Positions 21,081-22,378 of a stretch of DNA of 22,378 nucleotides are shown in pieces. This DNA is from Prevotella sp. UBA4268 (GTDB lineage: Bacteria; Bacteroidota; Bacteroidia; Bacteroidales; Bacteroidaceae). The notes beneath the pieces were generated by a model that was not told where the DNA came from, did not search any database, and worked only from the letters and a program-made list of their open reading frames with translations. Every line of letters begins with the position of its first letter. Position 1 is the first letter of the stretch. The stretch is from the NCBI GenBank assembly GCA_002395135.1, contig DGWC01000077.1:98844-121221 (forward strand), given 5' to 3'. Position numbers and translations under genes: made by a program.

Positions 21081-22343
21081 ATGGAATTAAAGAGAGTAGT
21101 TGTAACGGGAATCGGTGCAGTTACGCCTGTAGGAAATACTCCTGAAGACACATGGAAGAACCTGTTGGCAGGTGTCAGTGGTGCCGCTCCTATTACACAA
21201 TTCGATAGCTCCCTATGTAAGACCCACTTCGCTTGCGAGGTGAAAGGTCTGGATATCAACGACTATCTCGACCGCAAGGAAGCCCGCAAGATTGACCGCT
21301 ACACGCAGTTGGCACTCATCAGCGCCATTCAGGGTGTGAGCGACAGCGGCATGGATCTGGAGAAGGAAGACAAGAACCGCATCGGTGTTATCTATGGTGT
21401 GGGCATCGGAGGTATCCGTACCTTCGAGGACGAAGTGTCCTATTATGGCCAGCACCAAGACCAGGGTCCGAAGTTCAGCCCCTTCTTCATCCCGAAGATG
21501 ATCAGCGATATCGCCGCCGGCCATATCAGCATCCATTTTGGATTCCACGGCCCCAACTATACCACTACGAGTGCTTGTGCCTCTTCGAGCAATGCGCTGG
21601 CCGATGCCTTCAACCAGATTCGTCTGGGCAAGGCAAACATCATCGTTGCCGGTGGTGCCGAGAGTGCCATCTGTATGTGCGGAGTGGGCGGTTTCAATGC
21701 CATGAAGGCGCTGTCAACGCGAAACGACGAGCCAGCCAAGGCCAGTCGTCCGTTCAGTGCCAGCCGCGACGGCTTTGTAATGGCAGAGGGTGCCGGCTGT
21801 CTGATTCTTGAAGAATTGGAGCATGCCAAGGCTCGCGGTGCCAAGATCTATGCCGAGATGGTGGGCGAGGGCATGAGCGGCGACGCTTATCACATCACGG
21901 CCTCTCATCCGGAAGGACTGGGAGCCAAACTGGTGATGCAGGCCGCCCTGGACGATGCGAATCTGAAGCCAGAGGATATCGACTATATCAATGTGCACGG
22001 AACATCCACGCACGTGGGCGATATCTCAGAGGCCAAGGCCATCAAGGATGTGTTTGGCGATGCCGCCTATAAGTTGAACATCAGTTCCACCAAGTCGATG
22101 ACAGGTCATCTTCTTGGAGCAGCCGGCGCTGTGGAAGCCATGGTGGCCGTGCTTGCCGTGAAGAACGACATCGTGCCGCCTACCATCAACCACGATGAAG
22201 ACGACAAAGACGAGGAAATCGACTACAACCTGAACTTCACGTTCAACAAGGCACAGAAGCGCGAAGTGCGTGCTGCCATGAGCAACACCTTCGGATTCGG
22301 CGGTCACAACGCATGCGTAATTTTCAAGAAATATGAAGATTAA
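21081..22343 (+). CDS. fabF: 3-oxoacyl-ACP synthase II
   Basis: A 420-residue thiolase-fold condensing enzyme that extends acyl-ACP with malonyl-ACP. The catalytic triad is complete: Cys166 (TTTSACASSSNA), His306 (NVHGTSTH) and His343 (STKSMTGHLLGAAGAVEA), with Lys338 in the STKSMTG motif. The glycine-rich C-terminal NTFGFGGHNACVIFKKYE closes the fold. In the loop after the first His the sequence is GTSTHVGD where E. coli FabF has Pro at that position. It follows acpP by 123 bases and overlaps the next frame by 11 bases, consistent with an acpP-fabF-rnc operon. Confidence 0.97.
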   Translation: MELKRVVVTGIGAVTPVGNTPEDTWKNLLAGVSGAAPITQFDSSLCKTHFACEVKGLDINDYLDRKEARKIDRYTQLALISAIQGVSDSGMDLEKEDKNRIGVIYGVGIGGIRTFEDEVSYYGQHQDQGPKFSPFFIPKMISDIAAGHISIHFGFHGPNYTTTSACASSSNALADAFNQIRLGKANIIVAGGAESAICMCGVGGFNAMKALSTRNDEPAKASRPFSASRDGFVMAEGAGCLILEELEHAKARGAKIYAEMVGEGMSGDAYHITASHPEGLGAKLVMQAALDDANLKPEDIDYINVHGTSTHVGDISEAKAIKDVFGDAAYKLNISSTKSMTGHLLGAAGAVEAMVAVLAVKNDIVPPTINHDEDDKDEEIDYNLNFTFNKAQKREVRAAMSNTFGFGGHNACVIFKKYED

Positions 22344-22378
22344 CGAGATTATTGACAGAATAAGGCTCCCTTTCCGCA
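22333..22378 (+). CDS. rnc: Probable ribonuclease III, 5' end only
   Basis: An ATG inside the last codons of fabF opens a +1 frame reading MKINEIIDRIRLPFR to the window end. IIDRIRLPFRKD-type starts are characteristic of Bacteroidetes RNase III, and acpP-fabF-rnc is a common order in the phylum. Only 15 codons are present, so the call rests on this short match plus synteny. An 11-base overlap suggests translational coupling. Confidence 0.65.
   Translation, partial: MKINEIIDRIRLPFR

Overview
The window looks like a piece of a Bacteroidales chromosome, most likely Prevotella/Segatella-like. Three things support this. Many genes are preceded by the Bacteroidetes promoter signature (TTTG, about 18-20 bases, then TAnnTTTG). 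The protein families (DUF4254, DUF4956/VTC/DUF2490, FimB/Mfa2 lipoprotein, Bacteroidetes-type RND pump) are typical of that phylum. The acpP-fabF-rnc gene order is also common there. No species can be fixed from the sequence alone.

Layout. 1-5646 (minus strand): a tripartite RND efflux operon, transcribed adaptor - permease - TolC-type outer-membrane channel. 5828-6742 (plus): a divergent AraC-family regulator, the obvious candidate controller of the pump. 6934-8591: a hot-dog thioesterase and a lipoprotein of the papain/bleomycin-hydrolase fold whose oxyanion-hole Gln is Leu. 8665-10855: a three-gene module of a VTC-type (polyphosphate-polymerase-like) CYTH protein, a DUF4956 membrane protein and a DUF2490 outer-membrane barrel, with a strong promoter in front and a terminator behind.

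10951-about 17100 is an accessory island, clearly AT-richer than its neighbours. It carries a two-gene restriction-modification system: a PD-(D/E)xK nuclease fused to an N6-adenine methylase, plus a two-TRD specificity subunit, with no HsdR motor gene in the window. Three phased direct repeats precede the first gene. Next come a truncated AlbA_2 gene, an intact AlbA_2/GHKL-ATPase/winged-helix regulator with a 12-base tandem-repeat linker, a remnant of an XRE-type regulator and a strong hairpin. Just beyond is a tandem array of 22-base units whose 17-base core is palindromic. This array is not a CRISPR and I cannot assign it to a known element.

17499-18386 is an orphan FimB/Mfa2-like lipoprotein. 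18486-20454 (minus) reads DUF4254 - heptosyltransferase-like GT9 - rubredoxin and ends in a terminator. 20721 to the end is the core fatty-acid cluster: acpP, fabF and the first codons of a probable rnc. A bulged inverted repeat lies upstream of the acpP promoter, and a complex nested-hairpin repeat sits between acpP and fabF.

The best candidates for something undescribed are the 22-base palindromic array (17125-17234), the phased repeats controlling the fused nuclease-methylase system (11507-11562), and the acpP-fabF intergenic element (20967-21062).
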